From assembly GCA_029641185.1 (NCBI GenBank), contig JAPWGK010000014.1, positions 806,001 to 870,000 of the forward strand: 64,000 bases of DNA. Direction: 5' to 3'. Shown here piece by piece: positions 12,163 through 22,567 of the stretch (the first letter of the stretch is position 1; every line of letters starts with the position of its first letter). Below the pieces are notes generated by a model. It was not told where the DNA came from. It made no database searches and saw only the letters and a list, made by a program, of their open reading frames with translations. The DNA comes from Pseudofabraea citricarpa (taxonomy: Eukaryota; Ascomycota; Leotiomycetes; Helotiales; Dermateaceae). The position numbers and the translations under genes were made by a program.

Positions 12163-12555
12163 ATGGAAGCTTTAACTAATTTATGGTTATCCAGATTTAT
12201 GGCTTTGCCTCAAGTTACTCGGGTGAGCTCGCCGACTCCAGGCTCGGAGCGCTACCCTAAGATTCCGAGCGATGGTCGCTTACAGCCGTGGCGAGCATTG
12301 CCAATCCAGTTCGAACTGGAGCAAGTCGATAGGAGTAGGCCCGACCATGAACGCTTCTTCGGCAAAGTTTGGTATAATCTCGAGCGCGGGCGCGTGGTAA
12401 GCGTCGAAGAGGAAAAGTTCGCAAGCCTCGTAAAGGAGAAATTCGGAGACAACCCATGGTATAGCAGAGAGGGCAACTCTCCGCGCGGCGAACCATGTAA
12501 GATATGCGGTGCTGAGGAGGGACAATGTCATTGCTCTGTATTTGAAGGGGGTTAA
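12163..12555 (+). CDS. Small orphan protein with Cys-rich C-terminus
   Basis: A single open frame of 130 aa starts at ATG 12163 in a good context (AAACATGG). The open frame extends a little upstream but without an ATG. The family is not recognised. The protein has mixed charged composition (FELEQVDRSRPDHERFFGKVW, EEEKFASLVKEKFGDNPWYS) and ends with PCKICGAEEGQCHCSVFEGG, where CxxC and CxC could bind a metal. Antisense open frames across the same span look like shadows. It could be an exon of a longer gene, since an in-frame AG lies near 12195. Evidence that it is real is limited to composition and ORF quality. Confidence 0.45.
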   Translation: MEALTNLWLSRFMALPQVTRVSSPTPGSERYPKIPSDGRLQPWRALPIQFELEQVDRSRPDHERFFGKVWYNLERGRVVSVEEEKFASLVKEKFGDNPWYSREGNSPRGEPCKICGAEEGQCHCSVFEGG

Positions 12556-13037
12556 ATGGCCAAAAAGAATGGTGGCGGGAAACTTGTAACACCACCAGTG
12601 CACCGTACACATTTTGAGCCAGTAAATGAAATGATGAATGCGTATCTCCTGCTGAATGCATCACTATGCTTTTCGTGAGGCGCAAAGTGTGCAAAATAGA
12701 CGGCAACTTCGTACGTAACTGGCTGTTGTGCAGACATTACCTGATTGTAGGACAGCATGTGGCGACGAGCTGGGTCAAGCTCATTGCATGGATGAGTGAT
12801 TCTTACGTGCAACTCTTCAACTGTAAACACTACATCATCGACGCCCGAGATGATCAGCAAGCATGACCCCGCGGGTAACTATGGGGCTATCAGGCTTCAT
12901 CTTGGAATCTTCGTTCAGATACAGTATCCCATCGCTTTAAATGGCCATTAGCAATACCATACAGCGTCTCTTCTAGTAAATTTACGGGGGTAGAACTTCA
13001 AACCACTGAAACTTAAAGAGGTTAACTTGAATAAAAG
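12556..13037. other. Intergenic upstream of the AsaB-like gene
   Basis: No coding region is recognised on either strand. The minus-strand open frames here have no family features and overlap the orphan ORF in antisense. Confidence 0.4.
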
Positions 13038-14937
13038 ATGGCTTCGACATGTAAGTTGGTGTCCATTATTTCTTGGAGTTGTTTGACAACGGGTTTTAAT
13101 CCTGAAGCGAGATAAACACTAGCGAGGGGATTTAAACCTGCACGCGGGTTTTAATATTATAGCTAAGCAAATCCTCAGTTTTATAATAGAGTTTCACAGA
13201 CAGTAGCGAAATAGCGTATGGTAACCAGTAGATCCAATGCGATTCATAAACCATGATGTAATATTTAGTAGCTCGGCGGAATGATTTGTGACTAACGATT
13301 TGTGACTAATATAAGGCACAAATGGTAGGGCATAAATGCCTCGACGGAATGGTTTGTGCCCTACCATTTGTGCCCAATATAGGGCACAAATGGTAGGGCA
13401 CAAATGCCTCGACGGAATGGTTTGTGCCCTACGATTTGTGACCAATATAGGGCACAAATGGTAGGGCACAAATGCCTCGACGGAATGGTTTGTGCCCTAC
13501 GATTTGTGCCTAATATTAGTTATAAATCATTAGGCACAAATTAATGTTTAAGAACAAGTGCTTGGGGGTGGTATTTATATCCTATGATTTCCCCCCAATA
13601 GTGCGGGTAAACCAGTGTTCAGTCTTGCTATATATCAGCTCGTATAGTAGTAAACTTATTTGACTTATTAGTTCGTGTTCAAAGTCTAAATAAACCCTGC
13701 AAGAGATTACAAGCTAATATTATAATAGACAGACCGACAGACAGACAGACCGACCGACAGATGTAGTACATCATCAAAGATAACATTTGATAGTTCTTCC
13801 ACCTAGCGTGTTTGACAACAATGAGATTAATGTGTACCCTAACCACAAACAAGCCGATCTCGACTGGACTGATGGTGGTGAAAAGACACTTAGAGCTTTA
13901 CGGCATATAGCTTCAATCCCACATTGGGAAATAGAGAAGCCCTTTTGCTTGACTCTTCCTCTTCCCAAGGGCCAGCCAAAATCCAACGTTGTAGCGGAGA
14001 ACCATGACGACGTCATGTTTTGCAATGTTCGAGGTCGTGAAAATACTTTCTCTCTCGATGTCCACGGCTTCGCGTTTACGACGCTTCCACCGCTAAATGT
14101 TGACCTTGATGACATAATGGCTGTCGAAAACGAATATGTCAGGCAGATGGAAAACTTTCTACAATCGGAGCTCAATGCAGACATGGTCTATATATTTGAC
14201 TACACTGTAAGAATTCCAGAAGGCTTTTGTGCTGTACTCCATCCTCACCAGTTCTTAGCGACGAAGGCGGAAAGAAACTGGAGCTACATATGACGGTGAC
14301 CTATACAGACCACCCGGGAACATGGCACACATTGGTGAAGCATACCATTAAAGCCATAACTTGTATCTTTGCTGAAAGTATAATATAGATCAAACCCCGT
14401 TGTCAGCTCTCTCTCGGATCAGACTTCATTTTGGCGACCGGGCAGATGAGCTTCTAAAAGGTCGGCTGCAGCTGATCAAGTAAGTCCTCATAACTTTTGA
14501 GGCATATATAAATTGTAACCAATTTGTAGTCTCTGGCGCCCAATATCTGGGCCTGTTGTTGACTGCCCAATCGCCGTTTGCGACGCTCGCTCTTTACAAG
14601 CAAGCAACCTCGTTGCATCTGACCTTGTATATCCTCACTACGTTGGCGAGAAGTATGATGTAAAGTGGAGTGATCAGCAAAGATGGTACTATTTAAAGCA
14701 CATGGAAGCGACTGAATGCTTGCTGATAAAGAATTTTGACTCTAAAATGGACGGAAGAGCAAGGCGTGAGTTAGGATATCCCATGCGCTGGAGTTGAAAC
14801 ACTGACTGTATCTACAAGTGTGCCCCCATTCGGCTTTTTTTGACACTGCTACACCCCATAATGCGCCAAAAAGAGAGAGTATTGAGGTTAGGGCTATGAT
14901 ATTTCACCACAAGGATGACGAAGAGATTGCAAGTTAG
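13038..14937 (+). CDS. AsaB / GA4-desaturase-like oxygenase (CmcJ-related family)
   Basis: The family is found in fungal secondary metabolism (AsaB of the aspergillic acid cluster, gibberellin desaturase). Exons 13794-14206, 14259-14334, 14389-14479, 14530-14765 and 14819-14937 are secure. They encode the family order: CNVRGRENTFSLDVHGF, VYIFDYT, RPPGNMAHIDQT (metal-site HxD), ELLKGRLQLINLWRPISGPV, CPIAVCDARSL, GEKYDVKWSDQQRWYYLKHM, ECLLIKNFDS, CPHSAF and RESIEVRAMIFHHKDD. No ATG opens the first of these exons. A 13-bp exon at 13038-13050 (ATG GCT TCG ACA T, then GTAAGT) is proposed as the start; it fits the phase and makes the total 948 bp (315 aa). That start exon is inference. The gene is convergent with the amidase at 15104. 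Whether it desaturates, hydroxylates or methylates cannot be told. Confidence 0.85.
13271..13542. repeat. 68-bp tandem repeat whose unit is a long perfect palindrome
   Basis: Units start at 13271 (diverged), 13339, 13407 and 13475, exactly 68 bp apart, each opening with CCTCGACGG or a variant. Inside the unit at 13339 the segment 13353-13404 is a perfect inverted repeat: 23-bp arms around the 6-bp spacer AATATA. The next two units carry one or two arm substitutions, and the outer copies degenerate. The array lies inside the proposed first intron of the AsaB-like gene. Confidence 0.95.
13727..13762. repeat. GACA/GACC microsatellite
   Basis: Tetranucleotide run of GACA units with interspersed GACC, just before the first secure exon of the AsaB-like gene. 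Confidence 0.85.
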
Positions 14938-15103
14938 CCTTGATTTCAGCAGATAAAAAAGCACGGCAAGAGCAAGCGACTATTCAGTCTGAACGGATGA
15001 TGTTGGCTAGAGGATGTCATGCAGAATTTGTGAAGTAACTTTCATGATAACGAATAGTAGTCTGCATTGAGTTTGCGTCGTTCCCAGAATAACATAAAAA
15101 TCC

Positions 15104-17562
15104 TCAATCCTCAACCGGAAACGCTGTTTTCCCTGACATAACAGAAGTTGCTATTCCGCATCTCGGCAGAATCTCATCGGCCAGTTTCAGTAGATCCATA
15201 TCAGTCCCTATATGTTTTCAAATTATATTATGAGATTTAGGAGTGGAAAGATTTGGACAAACCTTTGAGACCTGTGATTGAAACAGAAACAGGGAAGAAC
15301 TCCTCAACCCCTGATATCGATGACACAAAGCTACACTGGCCGACTATCAGGTCAGATTTTGATGTTTTACTAATTTGATAATAGAAGGACTTACTTGGAA
15401 CAACGATATTGGGTAGACCTGCTAAGGATGCATGGAGGTTCGAATCGAAACCGTCAAAGTTGCGTTCAGTTGGGGACCTGTCCAGATTTTAGGACTTGTG
15501 GAAATTGAACATGGATAAACTAACGGTAGATACTCGTCACGATAGCGATTGTCATAGCGTGGTACGATCATTATGGTGTTTTCGTCGGTGGAATCCGCAT
15601 GCAAAACATTCTCAAGAAACCATGAATTGTGAAGGTTCACCTCAGCCAAAGCGCTCTCCTTCCTTTTTTCAGTAATAGAAGAGCCACGGCTCCTAGCAGA
15701 TTTCAATAGTTTGACCAGACTTGCTTATACAAAGACATACCATAACCACTGAGTTGACGGGCAAACATAGGGATTTGATTTGTTGACGCTGCGATAGTTT
15801 TCTCGAAAAATTCCAGCATGGACCCAGTACTCGTTTGAAAGAACATCAATGAACGTCTAGTTATGGTCAGCCTATCGAATTGTGAGATCAGAAAAAAACG
15901 ATGCAAACCTTCTTGAAGTAGTCGAAGAAATTGGATGATATGTCCGCCGGCTTTGAAATTTTCCATAGAGTTTCGAGAGCGGGCCGGTCGAGTTCAGCGT
16001 CTAACTGCTTACAGACTGCAATTATGAAATCATCCACAAGATTTTGCACTTCCCTGCAAGAAGAATTGTACTCCAAAGGAAATACTACACGATTTGGCAA
16101 GCGCTTCTAAGCAGTATAAGTTGACGCTCAAAGCTAATTTCATCATAAGGATTCTCTAGAGACTTACCTGTACGTGTAGTTGCTCATCTTTAAGCCAGTG
16201 CTTTCCAAAGGTTATCATCATCTCTATGCTCCGACTCAAGAAGCCCGATCTTTGAAAAATCCTGATTTGAATAAGATCAATTATGCTTTTAAAATCGATA
16301 CAAGATCTGGACTTACGGGCATGGTATAGCAGCACCACCCTCAGCTGAACCATCGTGGGTAGGCCGAAGACCATATATCCCATGAGCTGTTGCAGAATCA
16401 CGGACACTTCCTCCAGCTAAAAAAATATATAATTAACAAAGGGATGAGCGCGCTTGACAAGGAGCAATTTACCGTCTGTTCCCAAACCAATGTCAAGCCA
16501 GTCATAAGCGGCAATACCAGAAGCACTTCCTGTGCTACTACCCGTGGAGACAAGATACCCATCTGCTCGTGCATTGAAGGAGTATGAGTAATCTGTCCAA
16601 TCTCCAATGACTTCTTGGCTTCCCCCAAATTCTGCTGTTTTCGTTTTGCCTACCACGATAGCACCCTGTTCGATTAATGTTTGGACAGCATCAGAAGAAT
16701 AAGAAAATGAAGGATACAAGCTACGATAAGCTCTATTGCCACATCCTGTAGCCACTCCCCTAAGATGGAAGAGGTCCTTGATCCCAACTCTCATTCCTGC
16801 TGGAGGCTGCTTAGAGGTAGGTTTGTAATACAACCGCGAGGGTACAGCGATACATAGAGTAGCAACACCATAGGCAGAAGCATTCAAGGTTTGATATCTA
16901 GGTAGTGTCAGCTATGAAAGTGTCCATAGGTATGTAAGTTTAGTTACCTTTCAGGGTCATTTTGCGCAGGAATAGTCGACATTACAAAGGCTTCCTGATT
17001 GTCGGCATATAACCTCCAAGCCTGGAAGACTCCGCGGGAGCAGAAAAAGTAAGGCCCGACCTGAATAGCATTCCTGGATGACAAAAGAAAGACTGCTCGA
17101 CAACCCCAAGATCCAGACAACCGAAGAACCCCTTGATCGATTTTGAATTCGTCCGTGAGTAGAAGAATAGACTTCAAGAAGCTTATGCAGAAGACATCAT
17201 CCTTTTTCTGATATTCCTCAAGTATCTCCTGCGCGGTCTCGCAAGTAATGCGTTTGTCCCTGCCATCAATTATAGTCAAGGCATCCCAGTAGGTGGTCTC
17301 TGTAAGCTGAAAGTCGTACTATCAAGAGTAAGCAGTCTTATTATAATTCACACGGTCCTTGTAAACTGCGAAGGAATCATACCGTTCGTTGCTGCTGCGT
17401 AAAATAGGAAATGCCCTCCATCTCGATGACGGTTGAGGTCGCCAGAGAGCCAGAGCTCGAATTGGAAGAATGTCTAATGAGCCCATCGCTACCGTCAGGC
17501 GAGACGTACCGCATCGACTGTGAGCTGCCATGGACTGGCAGGTCGTATTTCAAGATTAACAT
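15104..17562 (-). CDS. Amidase-signature family hydrolase, fungal two-part type
   Basis: Amidase-signature enzymes hydrolyse amides with a Ser-cisSer-Lys triad. Eleven exons (17383-17562, 16948-17318, 16473-16897, 16317-16416, 16168-16261, 15909-16106, 15741-15856, 15525-15692, 15395-15477, 15263-15343 and 15104-15207) give 639 aa; all junctions are GT-AG with matching phases. The N-terminal 200 residues include [10 protein letters not shown], the extra domain seen on many fungal members. The core has [10 protein letters not shown] (Lys), [27 protein letters not shown] (cis-Ser) and [21 protein letters not shown] (nucleophile Ser), then RPTHDG. C-terminal landmarks are [24 protein letters not shown] and the final [13 protein letters not shown]. 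All triad positions are present, so it is probably active; the substrate is unknown. Its 3' end lies 166 bp from the AsaB-like gene. Confidence 0.92.
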
Positions 17563-17961
17563 CGCTGTAAGCTTGTGTGGGTGAATGCTTCAACTTTGGC
17601 TGGGATACGGAAGTATATGAGTCTGCGATGAGTTTTCTTCAGCAGCACGTATGCTACACCTGACGTGGTGTTGACGTTTGCCGAGGCCTCAGAACTCGAA
17701 CCCAATTGATGCTATGATGGCACAGCTTTTCTGCAGATGATGGGGCACCAGCGAATCGATCAGCTCAAGAACACTTATTCGTGAATTGTGTAATTGTATT
17801 TCCAAACTACTTGCTTATGTTATTTGTTTGAATGTACTATTTAAGAATACAATACTAGAATATGCCAGAAGTACAACGATCAGTCCATATCAAGGAATGA
17901 GGACGGCACCTGTCAAAGCAATTATCGAGCACAAAGTCTCCTGGAGCTAAAAATCTACTCT
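17563..17961. other. Intergenic between NmrA-like gene and amidase
   Basis: About 400 bp with the 3' flank of the NmrA-like gene and the amidase promoter (both minus strand). No gene or repeat is recognised. Confidence 0.5.
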
Positions 17962-18929
17962 TCATGCCTTCAGCCATCCTCTAAATGTTTCCTCCAGCTC
18001 TGCATCGGTGAGCACCGGAAGTCCAAGCTTTTCATTCCATGCCTGATATCGGAAATCACCACGATACTCATCTCCATAACAGAAGGGCATGTAGAAGTTT
18101 ATCATCTTAGATTTGTCACCCCTCTCCAAAGCTTCAAACGAGGCCTTTGTAAGTTCAGCAAGATTGATATCAGTTGTCTCGAATTTGATTCCGGTAATCT
18201 TGGACACAATGTCGGTGATCTTTCGTTCAGTAACTGCAGCAGTGTAGGTGTAGATAGGTTTGTTTTTGGTTGCTTCAGCATGCTCGGCCAATAGAACTTT
18301 GGCTACGCTCTCCCCGATTCGCTCCAACGTAGAGGTACACACAACCTTGTCGCCGCCATCGTGGAAGGTGGCCTTTTTGGTCTTGGGATTTGGTCCCATC
18401 CAGCCCGAAAGCCATAGCGGTGGAATACAAAATGGCCCGTTGTTGACCGTGGTCCAATCGATTTTACCAGACAAAGCAAGCTCTTCGACGTACTTGCGAA
18501 TCTCTAACTTGTCCTTGACGATCGGCAAACCCTGGGATGCCTTGGCTTCTAGGTTGGTGCTGTATTCAGAGGGGACAATACGTTTGACTCCTGCAGAGAC
18601 AGCGGCATCCATCCAGATTTTCTCACCAGCGAGGCGAGGATTTGGTGTTGCAGATACGACAACATCTTGGCCTTTGAATGCTGCAATAAGATCTGACTCG
18701 CTGCTATAATCGACCTTGATGGTCTTGGTCGATCCCGCAACGGTGTTTTTGGATTCCTTTCTCTGAATAGCAGTAACATTAAACCCTGCCTCGATCAGAG
18801 CTGGGAGAATTTTAGAGCCAAGATTCCCCGTGGCCTAGATTGATACATATTAGCTTTGTGTTGATATCTGAATGGGGTCTAGATACTTACACCGAGGAGA
18901 GCAATGTTTTTGAAAGTGGTTGCAGCCAT
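17962..18929 (-). CDS. NmrA-like / isoflavone-reductase-like NAD(P)-binding protein
   Basis: Atypical short-chain dehydrogenase of the NmrA-like family (303 aa), members of which are phenylpropanoid/isoflavone-type reductases or NAD(P) redox sensors. Exon 1 is 18891-18929 (MAATTFKNIALLG); a 56-bp GT-AG intron follows and exon 2 is 17962-18834. The junction rebuilds the Rossmann loop ALLGATGNLGSKIL (GxxGxxG). Other landmarks are DLIAAFKGQDVVVSATPN, SAGVKRIVPSEYSTN, the KDKLEIRKYVEE helix (lysine of the SDR-like active site region) and WTTVNNGPFCIPPL. The C-terminal half is the substrate domain. It sits head-to-tail upstream of the amidase on the same strand, which allows, but does not prove, joint function. 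Confidence 0.93.
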
Positions 18930-19950
18930 GATTCAGGGAGTTTAGCTGTGTTAATTTTGGTTCAAGGTATGAAAGGATTGCCGAAAACCAAAGAACGTGG
19001 GCTGGATACTTATGGAGGACATCTTGATCTGATATATAGTCTCGAAACACATGGCTACTTGGTCTCGATCATCAAGTTTCTCCATGACGAAGCATTCCCC
19101 AGTATACAGCCAAGTGACTGTTGGAGATGTCAATGATCTCTCCATTTCGGTATGGAAATACTCCATTTGAACCGAGCTGACCAACAAAAGGGTCCCACAT
19201 CCTACGTTTAGTGCTCGCAACCTGCAATTGACTTGGGTTCTATGGATAGAGAGATGACAAAGGTGTAACGTCAAGACGTGTTTCTCGCATCGCTGTCGTC
19301 CGAGAGCTGGTGACATTCGTCCGAGCAGTAAGAAAGTGAAATTCCCGGGCCCCAAGCACCCGACTATCATTTCCGTGGGTGGATTTAGTGAATACGGCTC
19401 CTAGTCAGATGATCTTCTCGCTTCCTGTCACGTTATGCCGAGCGGATTCTTGTTTTTTCTTTCTTTTTTTCTTTTTTCTTTTTGAATCAGTGAGACGAGA
19501 CGAGACGAGAATCCTTTGAATCCGAACTTAAGCCACCACCCGGCCATTAAGGTTATGCGCCACCCCACAGCCTCACTGCCGCGTTGCTGTTTGTTGTTTA
19601 CAGACACAGACTGATACCAAACCATTCTTATTATAACTGCTTGTGTCCTGCTGCCCGCGCGGGAGCTGAAATGGCTCTGCTCAGCAAATGTCATGTTGCC
19701 CATGACAGCGAGTGGACCGCCCTACCATCGATAAATCCTGTGCCCACAATCAGTCAATCAAGCCTGAATTCAACCTTACAATAATCGGGGCCTAGGATCT
19801 ACGTTTCCTGCATCATCATCATCATCATCATCGTCTCGCAACGTCTTACAACATCTCGAACATCCCCCTTTTCTTTTGCCGTCACCGCCATCTCATCATC
19901 TCTGCAGAAGCAGTTCTGCTACCGCCATCTATGCACAGCTCTGGTCAAGC
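18930..19950. other. Intergenic, divergent promoter region
   Basis: This gap separates the NmrA-like gene (minus) from the 564-aa protein gene (plus). It contains a pyrimidine tract at about 19448-19485, a GAGAC-type pentanucleotide run at about 19490-19510 and a (CAT)n tract at about 19811-19832 that would lie in the 5' leader of the plus-strand gene. Open frames on both strands here lack family features. Confidence 0.5.
19811..19832. repeat. CAT/ATC trinucleotide microsatellite
   Basis: Short uninterrupted trinucleotide run about 120 bp upstream of the start codon of the 564-aa protein, probably in its 5' UTR. Confidence 0.85.
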
Positions 19951-21695
19951 ATGGCTCCTCAAATCGAAGCAAATTCGCTCTCAGATATCATACACTTGGC
20001 TACAAACCCGCCAAAATATCCTCGCAACCCGACAGAGCAGATACGCCCATCCTTGACGTTGTACATTGCGAGGGTTCCCGGGAGCAGAGGTGGGTCTGAT
20101 GAGCATCTCATGTTATTTAGGACTAAGCCGTCATCTTAGACATTATCCTCACGACTCTGAAGCCACAGTTAAAAAACGTGACCGCCGCTGATGTCGCTAG
20201 TTCCCTGTACTACTTGCACTTGGACACTGAAGATGATGCACGACTCCTGGCAGAAGAGAACGCGGAAGTAGATGACGCTGCTCAGACAACTCCTGCTCAA
20301 AAACCTCTTCCCCGCAAGCCTCTACCTGACTCTGCCAAGTCATCGCTCGATATCCAGCGGGGACAGTTCCAACTAGGTCTTTCGGAACCTAACACCAAGT
20401 ATAGAGGTGTACCTCCAGATGCCTTGCCACGTGATTCGACTGCTGCACCAACTCCTATCGTTATCCCCAGACGACCACTTGGAGTTCGTGCTTCCCAGTC
20501 GGAGTCGGGTGTCGCGAGGAAGCCATTGCCATCACTTCCACCATTGGATAGCCAGCTTTCGATGGTAACTCAGACTGGATCTACCGATCGCAATTCCCCA
20601 AGGGGGTTTTCTCCATCAAGGCCCGTGGTATCGACGCAAAGCAGCTTCAATTCTGTGAAATCGACCGACGGCGATATGGCTGCCAAGGAATTCTCTATAA
20701 CAATTATTCGTCGTGATCCATCATCTGGAGGGCAATGGAATGTTGGAAAGGTTATTGGCAAGCCGGTCCCTCCTGATCCATTTGAGTATAGAGGATCAAG
20801 AGGTAGAACACAGCAGAAAAAAAGCTACTTCAACATGTCTATTCACCTTACAAACCCTGGTTACAACTGGTTTCGGGCCCCTCAAAACAGCGCCCAGGGC
20901 AACCAAAGTAACCAAGACTCGCAATCTCCGGTAGACAGTCCTACAGGAAATGGTCCTATTGCCGGATTCAGTCGACAGGTTCAGATAGAGCGGTCAACGT
21001 TCTGGGACCGCCCGTTAAGACAAACCCGAGATTCTTTCGACATCTCAGCTGCACGTGGAAACGGGCATATCAGAAATAGCAGTGAAGAATCGAACAATCC
21101 AGCTGATCTAGAGAATTCCGAGTTCAACAGCCGAGCGAACGGCTACGTATTCACCAGTATCTGGGGCGGGCGATGCACATTCTCTACCGGCGGTGGAGGA
21201 CGTAACCTACGATGCAAGCACACACTCCCCGAACGTCACTCGACGAGCAATGCAGTAGCAGGTTCCGCTCAGATGTCAGCCGCCATCAGCGAATTACGGT
21301 TCAACCTTCCCGCATCCGCAATCTTCAAAAATGTATCATCATCCATTCAAGAAGACGACAAAGCACAGCTCTTCAAAGCCAAACTAGGCCATTTCCGCAA
21401 TAAACTCTCTGCTACCTCTAGACCACCTCCTCCTCTTCCTCCGCGACCGCACCCTACATCATATGCAGCACTATACCCTAGCGATGAGGAAGGCGAGGCT
21501 CAAGAGAAGACTGAAGACAAAGACGATAGGTTAGATCTGAGCATGGGCCAAGAGAAAGCCGGGGGTGGCAATCGTGGAAAGAGAGCGAAACTTGGAAAAT
21601 TGATTATTCATGATGAAGGGTTGAAGATGCTGGATCTCGTCGTCGCGGCGAACATGAGCGTTTGGTGGAGTATTTGGGAACCGGGCCACCGATGA
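19951..21695 (+). CDS. Conserved-looking fungal protein of unknown function, proline-rich
   Basis: Exon 1 is 19951-20089; a 50-bp GT-AG intron (donor GTGGGT) follows and exon 2 is 20140-21695, giving 564 aa. The chosen start is ATG 19951 (MAPQIEANSLSDIIHLATNP); an in-frame ATG at 19876 is possible. The N-terminal 90 residues look folded (LTLYIARVPGSR, DIILTTLKPQLKNVTAADVASSLYYLHL). A long disordered stretch with proline motifs resembling SH3 ligands follows (PLPRKPLP, RKPLPSLPPL). A second ordered part has FSITIIRRDPSSGGQWNVGK, SIHLTNPGYNWFR, STFWDRPLRQTRDSF and YVFTSIWGGRCTFSTGGGGR. The tail has PPPPLPPRP and ends DLVVAANMSVWWSIWEPGHR. I do not recognise a named family. The order of domains suggests a cytosolic adaptor, but that is only a guess. 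Confidence 0.85.
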
Positions 21696-22567
21696 GCAGA
21701 AGATAATCAGGGTCTGCTACCAATATTAAGTCGGTATATGCCGGATTCAGGCAAAACTACGAAAGAGGGATCGAAGCGAAATCCAAGGAGAGAAAGGATG
21801 GCATTCCTAATGAGATTGGATACCCCGGGGAATAATAACACTTGGAAAATGAAAGTCGGAAGTCAGAATTGACTTCTTATCGCTGCCAACCGCGCCCATC
21901 CCACCCCCAAACATGGGCCGATAGAAATAGCTACGGATTGGAATCTGGAGGTTATCTCAGGAACCATATGCAAAGAGAGTCGCAGAATCTTTTCTTTTTT
22001 GAAAAGGAAATATCTTTCTGGTATTTCACTCGTAGAAGGGAAAGAGAAAAGGAGAGGAAAAGAGTTTTGCTGTCTGGATTTCTACCTTGTTTGTATGTAG
22101 ATGACGAAGAATGAATGAAAAAAGATACCAATTTGCCTTATGCTTTTGATGTACCAATCGGTAGATAAAATACGATTTTTCATGAGCATGCATCTTTTTT
22201 CCTTTTTCTTTTGCTTTCTTCCTCCATTCCGAGATGAACAAAAGGATAAATCGAAGTGTCTTTCTACTGTGTTATGTACTGTACTCTGCTGTCTGTGCCG
22301 CATCGGAAAGAAGAAGTTCACAAAAAAGCAAAGCAATCATTTCCCGCTCTCTCAACAGCCAGCAAATAAAAATCTAGCAAGCAAATCCCCAACCGCCTCT
22401 CATCTCCCGTCTTCTCTGAACGCCAACGCATTTCATCCCGGCCCGTCCCATCCCAAAACACAAAAAAAAGCAAATCATTATCATCAACAAGGCCCTTCCA
22501 GCAAGCCAGCCAGGACCACAGTCGTAAATAGGCAGAGATAAGTCAACACACAACACACGATACACTC
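21696..22567. other. Convergent 3' region before RAD54
   Basis: No gene is supported on either strand. A/T-rich and pyrimidine-rich runs (about 22180-22215 and 22455-22475) suit 3' UTRs of the two convergent genes. Confidence 0.5.

Noticed and set aside
12257..12860. Minus-strand frames antisense to the orphan ORF
   Set aside because: Shadow frames with high Arg/Ser/Leu composition and no splice context.
13194..13469. Minus-strand 91-aa frame with repeated LCP-like peptides
   Set aside because: It is only the translation of the 68-bp tandem repeat; 68 is not a multiple of three, so the repeat would not keep one protein phase.
13271..13542. CRISPR-like regular repeats
   Set aside because: Units are contiguous without unique spacers, and the context is eukaryotic.
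14207..14293. Read-through of the AsaB-like exon into VRIPEGFCAVLHPHQF
   Set aside because: GTAAGA at 14207 is a donor; splicing to 14259 restores FDYT-RRRRKETG and the downstream HIDQT frame.
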